NCBI RefSeq assembly: GCF_030704535.1
Contig: NC_081807.1
Span: forward strand, 4,071,001 to 4,135,000
Reading direction: 5' to 3'
Origin: Vitis vinifera
Lineage: Eukaryota; Streptophyta; Magnoliopsida; Vitales; Vitaceae
DNA length: 64,000 bases
Below the pieces are notes generated by a model. It was not told the origin of the DNA, made no database searches, and saw only the letters and a program-made list of their open reading frames with translations. This document shows positions 1 through 11,500 of the stretch, one piece after another. Position numbers and translations under genes: made by a program. The first letter of the stretch is position 1. Each line of letters begins with the position of its first letter.

Positions 1-907
1 TTAGGCAATGGCCTTGAATTACATAAAGTAGCTTGCTTATGGGCAAGCAACATTTACTATAAAGCATGATATGAAACTGAAGTCATTCCTATTGAGCTTT
101 GAGATTTAGTAAATGATAGTCTTTGTTATTTTTCTTTTCCTTTTTTCCCCCTTTTCTTTGAAAAAGTCATTCACACAACTGACACCAAAATATAAGAACT
201 ATTTAACTAGTTATGCTCACTTTCATCAGTGAGATTTAGACATCCAGAACATCAGCCTTATTACAGCATTCTTCACCAATTCTCCATTGGTGATTGCTGA
301 AACAATGGCATGTAATGCTAGCAAGCATCACTTCAGATCTAGGTAGCATTTGTACTGTTGTTACCATACTTGTGCCCATGTAGGCCAAGAATATTTGCTT
401 GCTGTAACCAAAAGTATTACTCTCTCAATAAACAAGTATGGAGGTATTGATTGAAAATTTCATGAGTTAGTTTTCAAGTTCATGGAGAAGAGAGAGGTGA
501 ATCTGATGAGAGATCCTGGGCTTTCCCATGGAAAACAAGAGAAGGAGTTTTATTTCATTCCTAGAATTATGTGGGATTGAACAAACATCAAAGAGCTATT
601 CTTTTATTTCCAGAACTATTGTATTTGGGGTTGGAGCAAAAAATCACCAATTTTCTTGGAGTACATAATCTACACTTTTATTGGAGCTACAAAGAAGTCA
701 GGAAGCTGCATCATCCGAAATAACACCCTATATGTGCAGATCTCTTTAAGCCTGAGAAGACTATTGTAACTCCCTCTCCTCCCCCAAGACATGTCTTGAT
801 AGCAAATTTTCTAGTGAATTTGCCTGTTGCATCTCGAGGTTTCTTCCCTTTATAGGAAGGTTTTATAACACAAATTTCAGTAGCGTGCAGCTTCCTCCTA
901 CGAGCTG

Positions 908-956
<49 letters not shown>
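908..956. repeat. Compound microsatellite (TA)n(GA)n
   Basis: About ten TA units run directly into about fourteen GA units. It is a compound dinucleotide tract in non-coding DNA. Confidence 0.95.
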
Positions 957-958
<2 letters not shown>

Positions 959-1633
959 CAAATGTAACAAACATTACCAAACACCCAAATCAAATACTTC
1001 CTTCCAAATAAATCCATTTATTTTTTCTAACACTCCTAGTAGATTATACAAATCAGAAACAACCAAACTCCATTCTTTTATTCATTCTCACACCTATCTA
1101 ATACACTAAACGCATGACAAGAACAAGGGAAAGAGAGAGAGAGGGGGACGGAAAAAAAACCTGATATTCTACCAAAAAACCAGCTCTCAGACAATCAAAA
1201 TGTGCAATCGAACAATCAATACAATCAATACACTCAATATCAAATCTCCGCATCTATATCATATTTCCTTCAAAAAAATCACTGTATTGATACAAAAACT
1301 CGCATGTAATTTATCCTCTGTTGCTTAGAAAAAAAGAGGAAAGCAGCAAATAATAAAAAAGCACCTAACTCCTGAGTCTCTATCGTACCGGTGCTCTCGT
1401 TTCCACCAAATAAAATGCTATTGCTCGGCTCCACTGAGCCAACTGGCTGTATTAAGATCTGTCAAATGTTGGCTTCTGCTTTCTCGCAATCCAGATGCGG
1501 AGAAACCAATGGTTCACCTTTTTTTCTTTTTTCCTCTGGTTATTTTTCTACTTGAGATTTTCTCAGCAATCAAACGAGCACAAAGAAAACGGAATGAGAA
1601 TGGAGTTTGACCTGCCTTTCGGATGCCGCTTCG

Positions 1634-1654
1634 AAGCGTTAGGGCTTAACGCTT
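1634..1654. repeat. Perfect 8-bp stem hairpin
   Basis: AAGCGTTA, a five-base loop GGGCT, then TAACGCTT. The two arms are exact reverse complements. It lies in the GC-richer patch that may be a minus-strand leader. There is no T-tract, so it is not a typical terminator, and its role is unknown. Confidence 0.7.
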
Positions 1655-2421
1655 GTGGCTTCCACACCACACGGCTCCGCAGCTACTGAGAGACTCCAAA
1701 CGGGAGTACAAAATTGAATTAATAAAAAATTGCTGTGAATTCTTTCAAATTTACCAACAACGCCACCGACCCTCCACCTCTTAAAGCCCTAAACTGACAC
1801 CTGGCAAGTTTGTTTACACCTTTTCCCAACCAAAAGAACAATTTTTTTAACAATAATTTATTTTTAAAAATATTATAATGTTAAAGTAAAAAACAAATAA
1901 AATAATTTATTTATTTATATATATTTTAAATATTTAATTATAATTATATCACATATTATTAAATTTTATTAAAAAAATATGATTTTATTTATTTATTTTA
2001 TTATTTATTTACTATTTAATAATTTATATAAATATATAGAAAAAAATTATAATTTTTTTGAATGATTCTAATCGCAACCCGATTTCAATCCAAACTTAAA
2101 AATTGGGTTGAACTTGGACTAAATATATTGGATTAGAGATCGAGTTCACATTGCAATTATAGATATAATATAGATTAAGATATAAATAATATTGATTTAT
2201 TTTCATTTTAATTATTAATGAGAAGAAATAAGTTTTTATTTAGGTAGGAAAATGAAATGTTTTGATAGTAAACATCGAAAGGTAAAAATGTATCACCAAG
2301 CTACCATTCTAACATATGATATGAAGGCTCTAGGGGAAAATTTTTTAATCGAGGTGATCAGCTCCTAAAGGGTAAAATAACTTGGGAAGCAAGCGATTCC
2401 GCTGTAGCCGGACACAATATC

Positions 2422-2454
2422 GGTGTCGTTTTGATCAAATACACCGTCGTTTCG
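2422..2454 (+). promoter_or_regulatory. Paired GTCGTTT motifs upstream of the PLAA-like gene
   Basis: Two copies of a GGTGTCGTTTT / CACCGTCGTTTC type motif lie 55-90 bases before the predicted start codon at 2509. GTCGTTT words of this kind are common near plant transcription starts. No TATA box is evident. A related palindrome occurs upstream of the gene at the right edge. Confidence 0.4.
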
Positions 2455-2508
2455 TCTCAAAACACGCTGTTCCTCTCTGGACCCTCTCTTTCTTTCTCGA
2501 GCTCAATC

Positions 2509-5500
2509 ATGGAGATCGATTCTGCAGAATATCAACTGAGCTGCGAACTTCGAGGACACGAAGATGACGTAAGATTTCTCCACATTCCACCTATTGCTTG
2601 TTTCCTCAGAAGCTAATTTCCATGAAAATAGAAAACGTAAACGCAGAGAAAAGTTTTTTTTTTTTGTTTTTTTCCTTTTTCATGGCCCTTTTTTTTTCAA
2701 AGATTATGACGAATACATGCCGGATGGACCTTTAAATTCGTTGAAGCAATCGGAGCCTAAATTTTTCGGAGTCTTGCAGTGAATGATGTTGACTGGTTTT
2801 CTAAGCAGTCAACTGGACTACGAGTTCTGCCGTGAATTTTGATTGTATTTTGTGAAATTCTTGATCATTCAGGTTCGTGGTATATGTATATGTGGCAATG
2901 CTGGAATTGCGACTTCATCGAGGGACAGGACTGTTAGGTTTTGGACTTTGGATCCATCAGATAAGCGCAATTATACTGCTTGGAAAATATTGTTAGGGCA
3001 CACTAGTTTTGTGGGCCCATTGGCTTGGATTGCGCCCAATGAGGAGTTTCCGGAAGGTGGGATCGTATCGGGTGGGATGGACACTCTTGTTATGGTTTGG
3101 GATTTGAAAACTGGAGAGAGAATCCACACATTGAAAGGTCATCAATTGCAAGTCACTGGTGTTGCATTGGATGATTCGGACGTTGTGTCATCATCTGTTG
3201 ATTGGTGAGTTAAATGTGGAATTTTTGGTTTTTGAATTACGTGGGTTGGTTGAATTGTCTAGTGCTTTGGATATACTTCGAATTTATTGTTGTTCCTAGG
3301 ATCTTTGGTAGTTCTGGAGTGCAGTTTTTGTAGTGATTAGCAAAGAAATAGGTGCAATTATATTCTGTTGATTGTTTTGTTAGTTAAGCAGTGCAGATAT
3401 TTATATGTTCTGGATTTTTGGTCTTTTAATCATCTAGGCTGGTTGAATTTCAAAACGTTTTTGATATATTTTGTGTTTATTATTGCTAATGAAATGTATA
3501 GTTCTTTAAATCAATCTAAATACTGCTTAGCAAGTGAAAAAGGAAGAAGAAAATCCAACAGTTTTTTCATTTTCTTAATTATGAGGATAGTTCATCTATA
3601 TTCTTTACTATATATTGGTTAACCATTGAAAGAAAAGTTAGAATTAAAAACAAAATCTCCAAATTCTGAAAATTTCTCCAAAACAGTTGGAGACTCTCTT
3701 TTATATTTTAGTGGTTGAAATTGGTTCAGATGTCAAAATCCATGTGATAATTCAGGACTGAGTATCAAAATTTTGTCAAATTTTTTAACCTTGTACTGAG
3801 AAGAACAAGGCAGGGTGTTGTAGCCATACTATTCTTTATATAGAATTCATTCCAAAGCTTATAAGTTACATGCAAGGCTAAATCAGGAGAAAACCCTTTT
3901 AAATACATTTGGTGCCAATTCACCACCAGAAAAGACATAATGGGTCCATGGGTTGACTTGGTATTTAAACAGGGACGGATTCAGCATTTTGAGAAGACAT
4001 TTGCATTCTGTTATCTTACAAAATGTGTCAATCTTTCTAAACTGGCGATGCTAAACAAAGCTTAACAGAAGTATTATCAAAAGGTTAAACTGACATAGCT
4101 AAGTTATGTTTCTCATCTCTCTAGTATAAATTGGTGTTTTATGACACTGTGAGCCTGTTTTGCTGCAAACTTTTGCTGCTTTAATTCTCTTCTTTTGGTC
4201 ATCTAAGGATTAACTTGTTTGAACTTTGGGGCTGTCGCACTGTGATGACACAATATGTAATGTTGTTTCTTTGTTGGGGATTCTTCATTGTAGTACTTTA
4301 AGGCGGTGGAGGAAAGGGAAGGCTGTTGAATTTTGGGAGGCTCATAAGGCAGCAATCCAAGCTGTTATAAAACTGCCTTCGAATGAGCTTATTACAGGTA
4401 CATGTTTTTAACCCACTAAACACGACCTAATTCTTTCCTTTAAAGAATAAGTTCCTTTATTTCAAATTGCAATATATGCATGTGTCTTTCTTTTTCCATT
4501 TTCTTTGTTTGGTTTATTTTGTATACCGATTCACTATAAAAATGGAAATTGGAAGAGATGCTCTTAGCCAACCATATTCACTGGTGCACCTGTTTTTAGC
4601 CACTCAGGATTCAATCAAATCTTGTAATTGGTGCGGTTCTACCTCCAAAATAATGGTTTCCTTGAGGAGTTCAATGTTTTTGTTTGGATTGGTTAGTAGA
4701 GAATCTTGGAATTGCCATTTGGTGTGGGTGATTATACTGGTGGCAATGGTAGTGGTGCCAGGTTTGTATCTGTTGTCAAGGGTGGTTGCTGTAGTGCTGG
4801 TAGGGTGGTATTGCATTGGAGTGACAGGTAAGGGATGGATGTGGTGGTGGTGGTTGCAGCAGCAGTGTAGTGGTGGAGATGGCTGGATGGAAATGTTTTT
4901 TTGTAGTAGAGGTGCAGGTGCTAGCAGTGGTTAAGTGGTGATGTTTTGGTTTTACTTGACTTCTCTAGCATCTAGGGTGTTTAGTTTTGTGTTAGAATCC
5001 CAATGATTGTGCAAGATCCTTATTAATGGGCTACATCCTTATTAGAATCCTTTAGTTTTGTGCAAGATCGAGGGTCTTTCTTTGTCCATAATTCATGGGC
5101 TATGTCCTTATTAATGAATTTAGATCCAGCTCTTACCTTTCAGTATGGCTACATTGTTATGACCTCAATCTAGTCATTATCCCTGCCTTTAGCATCCCCC
5201 CTTGTGGTTAAGGTAATGACTTCGGGCATGGCTAACTCCCATAGTGTGACTAGTGACTCTAACTTCATGCAGGCGAGTTGCAGCTTGCAATCCAAATGGA
5301 GGTGGGTTTTTGGAGTTGGCTCACCCCCTTTGTGTGATCGTAGCCCTTTGTCTTGACCATTGTAGCAAGTGTGTTGCTCGGGCCATAAGGACCATGATGA
5401 CTTGATGTCATCCTCACCTTCCTTTTGCTTAGCAATGAGAGTCTGCCCAAGATTCCAAACTCAATGGTGACAACTAAGCTGAGGGTTACACTCATTGCGG

Positions 5501-8500
5501 GATTTTACTCAACACCTTTGGAATAGATGTAAAACTTTGCAATTTAGGATGACTTTCTTGAAGTTTGTCCATTTGGTAGTAGTTCTCAACCGAGTTACTT
5601 ATATTTGGAAATAATTTATTATAGGCTTTTTTTGTCATTTCATTGGATATGCATGAGTTGATGGTTTTTTGAAGCTAAAAGAAGTCCTTGTGCATTTACT
5701 GGAAAAAAATAATTACTTATATGCAATTTCAATTGTTTGTAAACCAAAATGCTTATTAGCACCATGCTAAATTCAATGTTCTAAATTTCAACCAAGTTTA
5801 ACAAAACGTTCATACCATGCATTCTTATTATCTCTTCATTTTAGCTTTTGAGAAAAAAAGGGGAATATGAGAAGTCCCCCTTGGATTCAAGAAAAAGGAA
5901 ATGAAGAATGGGAATGAAATGAATGAGGTATTTCTAGCTCTAGTTTTGGATGAGCTTCTCCCAATTATGTTTGATAATAGAATAAGGTGGTTTACGTTGA
6001 CCAAGACTCCACTTTTTGCTCTGTCCATTGAGTGTATGAATTTCTTGGAATGTAGATAGACCAAAAGAGGTAATGAAAGGATAGGAATAGGAATTATAGT
6101 ACCATCAGAAGAAGGGGCACTTGTGGGAACATCTTTATTGACGAAACATTTCAATAGTATGGGTGTTGTCATGCCACGAGGCACAACCATGGAAGTAATG
6201 AAAAAGAAAAGTTATGTAGTTGGACCATCTGCTCTATCCGTTCAAGTGGAGTTTGTTGGATAATGAACTTGCTTTGATCTCCAAATAGGAAGTTTAGACA
6301 ACCTTACTATTGTTTTAAAAATAAAAAATAAAAAACATGAATGTAATAGAAATGAATAAAACAAGTACATGAAAAGGATGAGGAATCCCTCTTAGACAAA
6401 AGCTGATAAAAAAATGGAAGATTGAACCTACTCTAGTATACTAATAAAACCTATACATCTATATAGAACCATACGAGGATATACAATATAATAACTTTCA
6501 TCCCTCCTTGAGGCTTAACACGTCTCCTACAAATATAAATCAAAACAAATCTCCTATCCTCACTATCCAACCCTTATGATCTACACATTGAATGTGAGTC
6601 GAGCTAAAAAACATTGAGAGGAATGCCCTTAAATGTCGTGGTACAAGAGGCCCAAAAAGATGAATAGGAATGAATTAGATCCCATTGTGTCTCTAAAGTC
6701 CTCAAAAATCTTGGCATTTCTTTCCCTCCACACAATCTATATCAACGTGAGACTAGCAATTTGCCACAAGACTTTGCCTCTCGTGGAGTTCCCCAACCCT
6801 ATATGAGATGGTCATCATATCATATATGCTCCTAGGAGGAACCAAATACAAATTGGCTAATTTGAATAGCTTGTGCTAAAGGCGTAAAGACAATGAGCAA
6901 TGTAAAAAGATTGATCAATTGTTTCTCCACTCTTCATGCATAAAATGCACGAATAAGGCTAAGGGTTTTATAAAGTCTTCTCAACTATAACAAATCATTA
7001 GCGTTTACCCTCTTGTGTGTCACTAGTCAAGCAAAGGTTTTGACCTTAGATAAGACTTTAGATTTCCATAAAAATTTAACTACAAAGAATGACTTTATGT
7101 GGAGTACTCTATCTAGTATGCCCATTTACTTTGTCTTTATTGCATATTCCAAGAGTGGTTAGATTGAGATTAGAGAAAATTCAAAAGGATTTTTTATGGG
7201 GTGGGGGAGCTTTGGAAAGGAAGCCTCATCTTGTAAAGTGGGTTACTATCTGTTCAGACAAAAGAAAGGGTGGATTGGGAGTTAGATGTCTTTCTACTCT
7301 CAATAGGGCCCTTTTGTGTAAGTGGAACTGACGCTTTGCGGCTGAAAGGGAGACTCTTTGGAAGCATGTTATTAGTAGGAAGTTTGGGGAGGAAGAAGGG
7401 AGGTGGTGTACCCGGGAAGTGAGGGAGGGGTTTGGTGTGGGATTTTGGAAGGAAATAAGGAAGGAAGTGTCTCTATTGCAAAACAAAATTGTATTCTTTG
7501 TGGGGGATGGTAGAAGAGTGACATTTTGGAAGGACAAATGATGCGGGAACAATGCACTATGTGATTCTTTCCCCTCTTTATATGCCTTAGCGGCTTCTAA
7601 AGAGGCTTGGTTAGTGGAGCTGTGGGACTCAATGGGCGAGGAAGGGGGTTGGAATCCTAGGTTCTCTAGGCCCTTCAATGATTGGGAGGTGGAAGAGGTG
7701 GAGAGGTTACTTGAGACAATACAAGGAAGGAGGCTTAATTTTAATTTGGAAGATAGGTGCTGTGGAAAGAGACTAAGGACGAGAATTTTTCTGTTAAATG
7801 CCTTTATAGTGCTCTTGATTCTAGAAGTGCAGTTCAGTTTCCAAAGAACATTATTTGGAGCCCTTGTGTTCCTACTAAAGCGAGTTTTTTTGCTTGGGAA
7901 GCTTCTTGGGGTAAGGTGTTGACCTTGGATCAACTAAAAAAGAGGGTGGCCATTAGCTAATAGATGTTTCCTTTGTTGTGTGGAAGAAGAGTCTATTGAT
8001 CATATTATACTTCATTGCACCAAGGCAAGAGTTTTATGGGAGTTATTGTTTGCTCTTTTTGGAGTGATGTGGGCCCTTACATATTTGGTTAGAGATACCC
8101 TTTTTGGTTGGTATGGTTCCTTCATGGGCAAAAAGCATAGAAAGGTGTGGATGGCAGCCCCCTTATGTCTCTTTTGGGCGGTTTGGAAGGAAAGAAATAG
8201 AATTGCTTTTGAAAATGAGGAGCTTTCGATTCATAGGATGAAAAATTCTTTTGTATGTAATTTTTGGTCTTAGATCCGATAATTTCTTGGAATATGAACA
8301 TAAGCTATTGACTTGTTTGGGCTACTAAGGAGTGAGGACCATAATGGTATCCTTGCACAAGCTTCTTTTTAGCCTACTGGTTTTTGGCTTGCTATTGAGG
8401 TAGAGATTTTTCTCACTCTTAGAGGGTCTGAGAGATGTTTCTTTTATGGGGATCTCTTGTATCTAGGTTGACTTGAGTCCTTGGAAGTTCTATCAATCAA

Positions 8501-11500
8501 TAAGGAGCATTGAGGATGTTGCAAGGGATGTGGTGGTTTCCTATCATTAGAATGTGCTAGCCAAAAAGGAGAGCAATAAGGAGAATTGAGGATATTGCAA
8601 GGGATGTGGTGGCTCCTATCAATGGAACCATTATTTTTTAACCGCTGGGCTGATGTGCTAGCCAAAAAGGGGAGATTAGTCTAATGAAGCTTCTTCTGGG
8701 GATTATGCCCCTTTTGGGGATTTTGGGTGTTAAAACCAGATAGTTTTGCACTGTTATGCAATTTTTTTTCCTTCTTAGATAATCATTCCTCACCCTCCCT
8801 AGAGCTTGTAGATTTTGTCTTCTTTAATCAACATATTTTCTTGTTTCTTGTTATAAAAAATATACTAACCTGTTTTCTGTGGGTAATATAGGTTCAAGTG
8901 ACACAACATTGAAGCTTTGGAGAGGACAAAATTGTATACAGACTTTTGTTGGACATACAGGTTTGCTTTTCTGGTTCATTCTTTTATTCAGCTTATTTCT
9001 ATTGACTTGAATTGTTTTTTTTTTTTTTTTTCTTTATTTTTTTGCAGAATTTAGGGCTGATATTTTTTGTTTATAATAAAATTGTAATGGTTTAAGTACA
9101 ACTGTTCCCTTTCCTTTTTATATATTTAATAGTGATTAGTGAGTTTGCTGGTCAAGAGTGAGAGATGTTCAGAAAAAGCTTGTGATTTATAGGGTTCCAT
9201 TGCTTGCAAAAATGCAGCATGCTGTTGTGTTGGATTTGTTAGTACTGCTAAGTCGTAATTTTTCATTGTTAGTGGTCATATGATGAGATGGTTTGCTCGT
9301 GGTAATACAAGGCTTAGTTGCTTGTGCTAATGTACACACGGTTTTTCTTTGACTTGTGTAATATTTCTGATTTGAGAATTTTGAATTGCTGGTGAATGGT
9401 GATTCGATTTTTCTGGTCAAGAGTGACACGCGTTTAGAAAAAGCTTATAATTTACAGGGTTTCATTGCTTGCAAAAACGGGGGCATGCTGTTGCATTGAA
9501 TTTTTTAGTGCTGTTAAGTCGGAATTTTTCATTGCTAGTGGTCATATGATGAGATTGTTTGCTCCTGTTAATACAAGGCTTAGTTGCTTGTGCTAAATGT
9601 ACGCATGGCTTTTCTTTGACTTGTGTAGTATTTCTGATTTGAGAATTTTGTATTGCTGGTGAATGGTGATTATGCGATGAGTGTGTGTATATATATATAT
9701 ATATGTATGCATGTATCAACAATGCCACTTCAATGATGTGATCTAGATCCTTTGTCTTGGCCACATTAAAGATTCCAGTTTCTTGTTTTTGTTCCCACAT
9801 TGTTGTTGTTACAAATGTAGTGCATTTTAATTTTTTTTTCTTTTAATGTGTGTAATCATGTACTTTGTGAATTTTGCAGATACTGTTCGAGGCTTGGCAG
9901 TGATGCCTGATTTGGGAGTACTTTCTGCCTCACATGATGGGTTAGCTTTCCATCCATTTATTTTGTTTAGTATATAGTATTTTTTTTTTTGTTTAGAGGA
10001 TATATCTTTGATGGATCACTAATCTCAGTATTGTATGACTAGTATACACTGTGTATACTTTTGTGTGCCCTTTTGAAGGCTCTTTTAATACAATCATTCT
10101 TTACCTATAAAAAAAAAGTATTGTATGGCTAATTTGAAGTCTATGTAGTAAACAAATAACATTTCAAGTATAATGTGTTGAAGTTTCTTATGCAAAATAT
10201 AACGTATTTACACCATCAAGTTGCAATTAAGGGTATATTTTCAGAATGGGTGATAGAAGAAAATAAAGATGGAAATGGAATTGTGTAGTGAAATTGAATC
10301 TATTGAAAGACTGCTCTACTGTCAAATCATTGTAGTTACTCCTACTAAGTACGTCTTGAAGATACATTTCATTATTTGTACTTTCTTTCTTTTATTTTTA
10401 ATAATGTTGGACAAAGCTTGAAATGTTGGACATCTTGTAGTTACTCCCCAGCTAATAATTTAATTGTGATGTTCATTTATGCTTTTGAGTGGAAATCAAT
10501 TGTGTAAAATCTACTCCAAATTTATGTTGTGTTGAGCCTCAGAGCCTTGATTATCAATTAGAAAAGATAATCATTCTTTTAAAGATCACTTGCAGCTGGT
10601 TTATGATTAGATTACGCTTCACACTTAATTTTCTTCTCCATGCTTCTATGCATGCAGTTGATGTCCTTACTTGCTCTGATGATTTTTTTTTGGTTGTTGT
10701 TGTTGGAGTTATTCTGTCCTTATTTCTACTGCATTGAGCAGCTTCCTGAATCGTGTCATGTTTTCATTATGACAGTTCCATCAGGTTGTGGGCACTAACT
10801 GGTGAAACATTAATGGAGATGGTGGGTCACACTTCTATTGTCTATTCTGTTGATTCACATGCATCTGGACTCATTGTCAGTGGCAGTGAAGATTGTTTTG
10901 CAAAGATCTGGAAAGGTTTTCTTCTCTTTCTATTTGTGGAATTTACTTTGTGCTTGTATTCAGAAAGATTAAGTGTATGATATTGCCTTACATTTCTTGT
11001 CTGGGCTGTGAATTAGCCTAGTTTTTCCCAGCTCAAATTGCATTTGTCAATTTACTGGCTTAACCTCTGGGGCTGCAGGCTTAACTTTACGAAGTTTAGT
11101 ATTATTTTGGAAGGGCTCAACCTACTTCAGCCCATATTGCTTTGCCATTCTGCTTAAAGGAAACTGTACTGCTGTAATCCTTGTGCTTTTTGTTAATGCT
11201 TTCTAACTGTTATTTGTCCATTCCAAACTTTTTGGATAGTGACTTTGTTTATCATAACAAGGGTTAGTTTTGATATCTTGTGTGTGCTTTTCAAAATGAC
11301 ATGTTGGGCATATTCTCACGTTTGTGGAAAAAGTGTTCTCAAGACAATTTTTGGATGTCTCCTGAAACCCGATATCTGGACTCACTTTCCTGGCGCATCA
11401 AGGGAACAAACTTTTTCCTCTATGTGCTGGTCACTGGCATGGTGTGGAAATGTTTCCTGAAAGGATCTTATCCCTAACTTTTTGAGGTGTTGAAATGTTT

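Larger units (their letters stand above)
1..2430. other. Left-edge non-coding region, possible minus-strand 5' leader/promoter
   Basis: No supportable coding exon was found on either strand. The stretch 1380-1700 is less AT-rich than its surroundings. Read on the minus strand it looks like a plant 5' leader, with a telo-box-like GTTTAGGG upstream (CCCTAAAC near 1788-1795 on the plus strand). A gene running leftwards off the window could therefore start here, but no start codon with an extended reading frame was seen. From about 1840 to 2350 the sequence is plain AT-rich DNA with repeat-like words (for example a gattggg/aacttgga region around 2085-2140). Low confidence about function. Confidence 0.3.

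Noticed and set aside
4467-4934. 155-codon open frame in PLAA intron 3
   Set aside because: It is driven by a GGT/GTG-rich low-complexity stretch, has no domain, and lies inside an intron whose flanking exons join in phase.
7226-7933. 235-codon minus-strand frame
   Set aside because: It is the antisense shadow of the plus-strand LINE remnant, which carries the recognisable reverse-transcriptase motifs.
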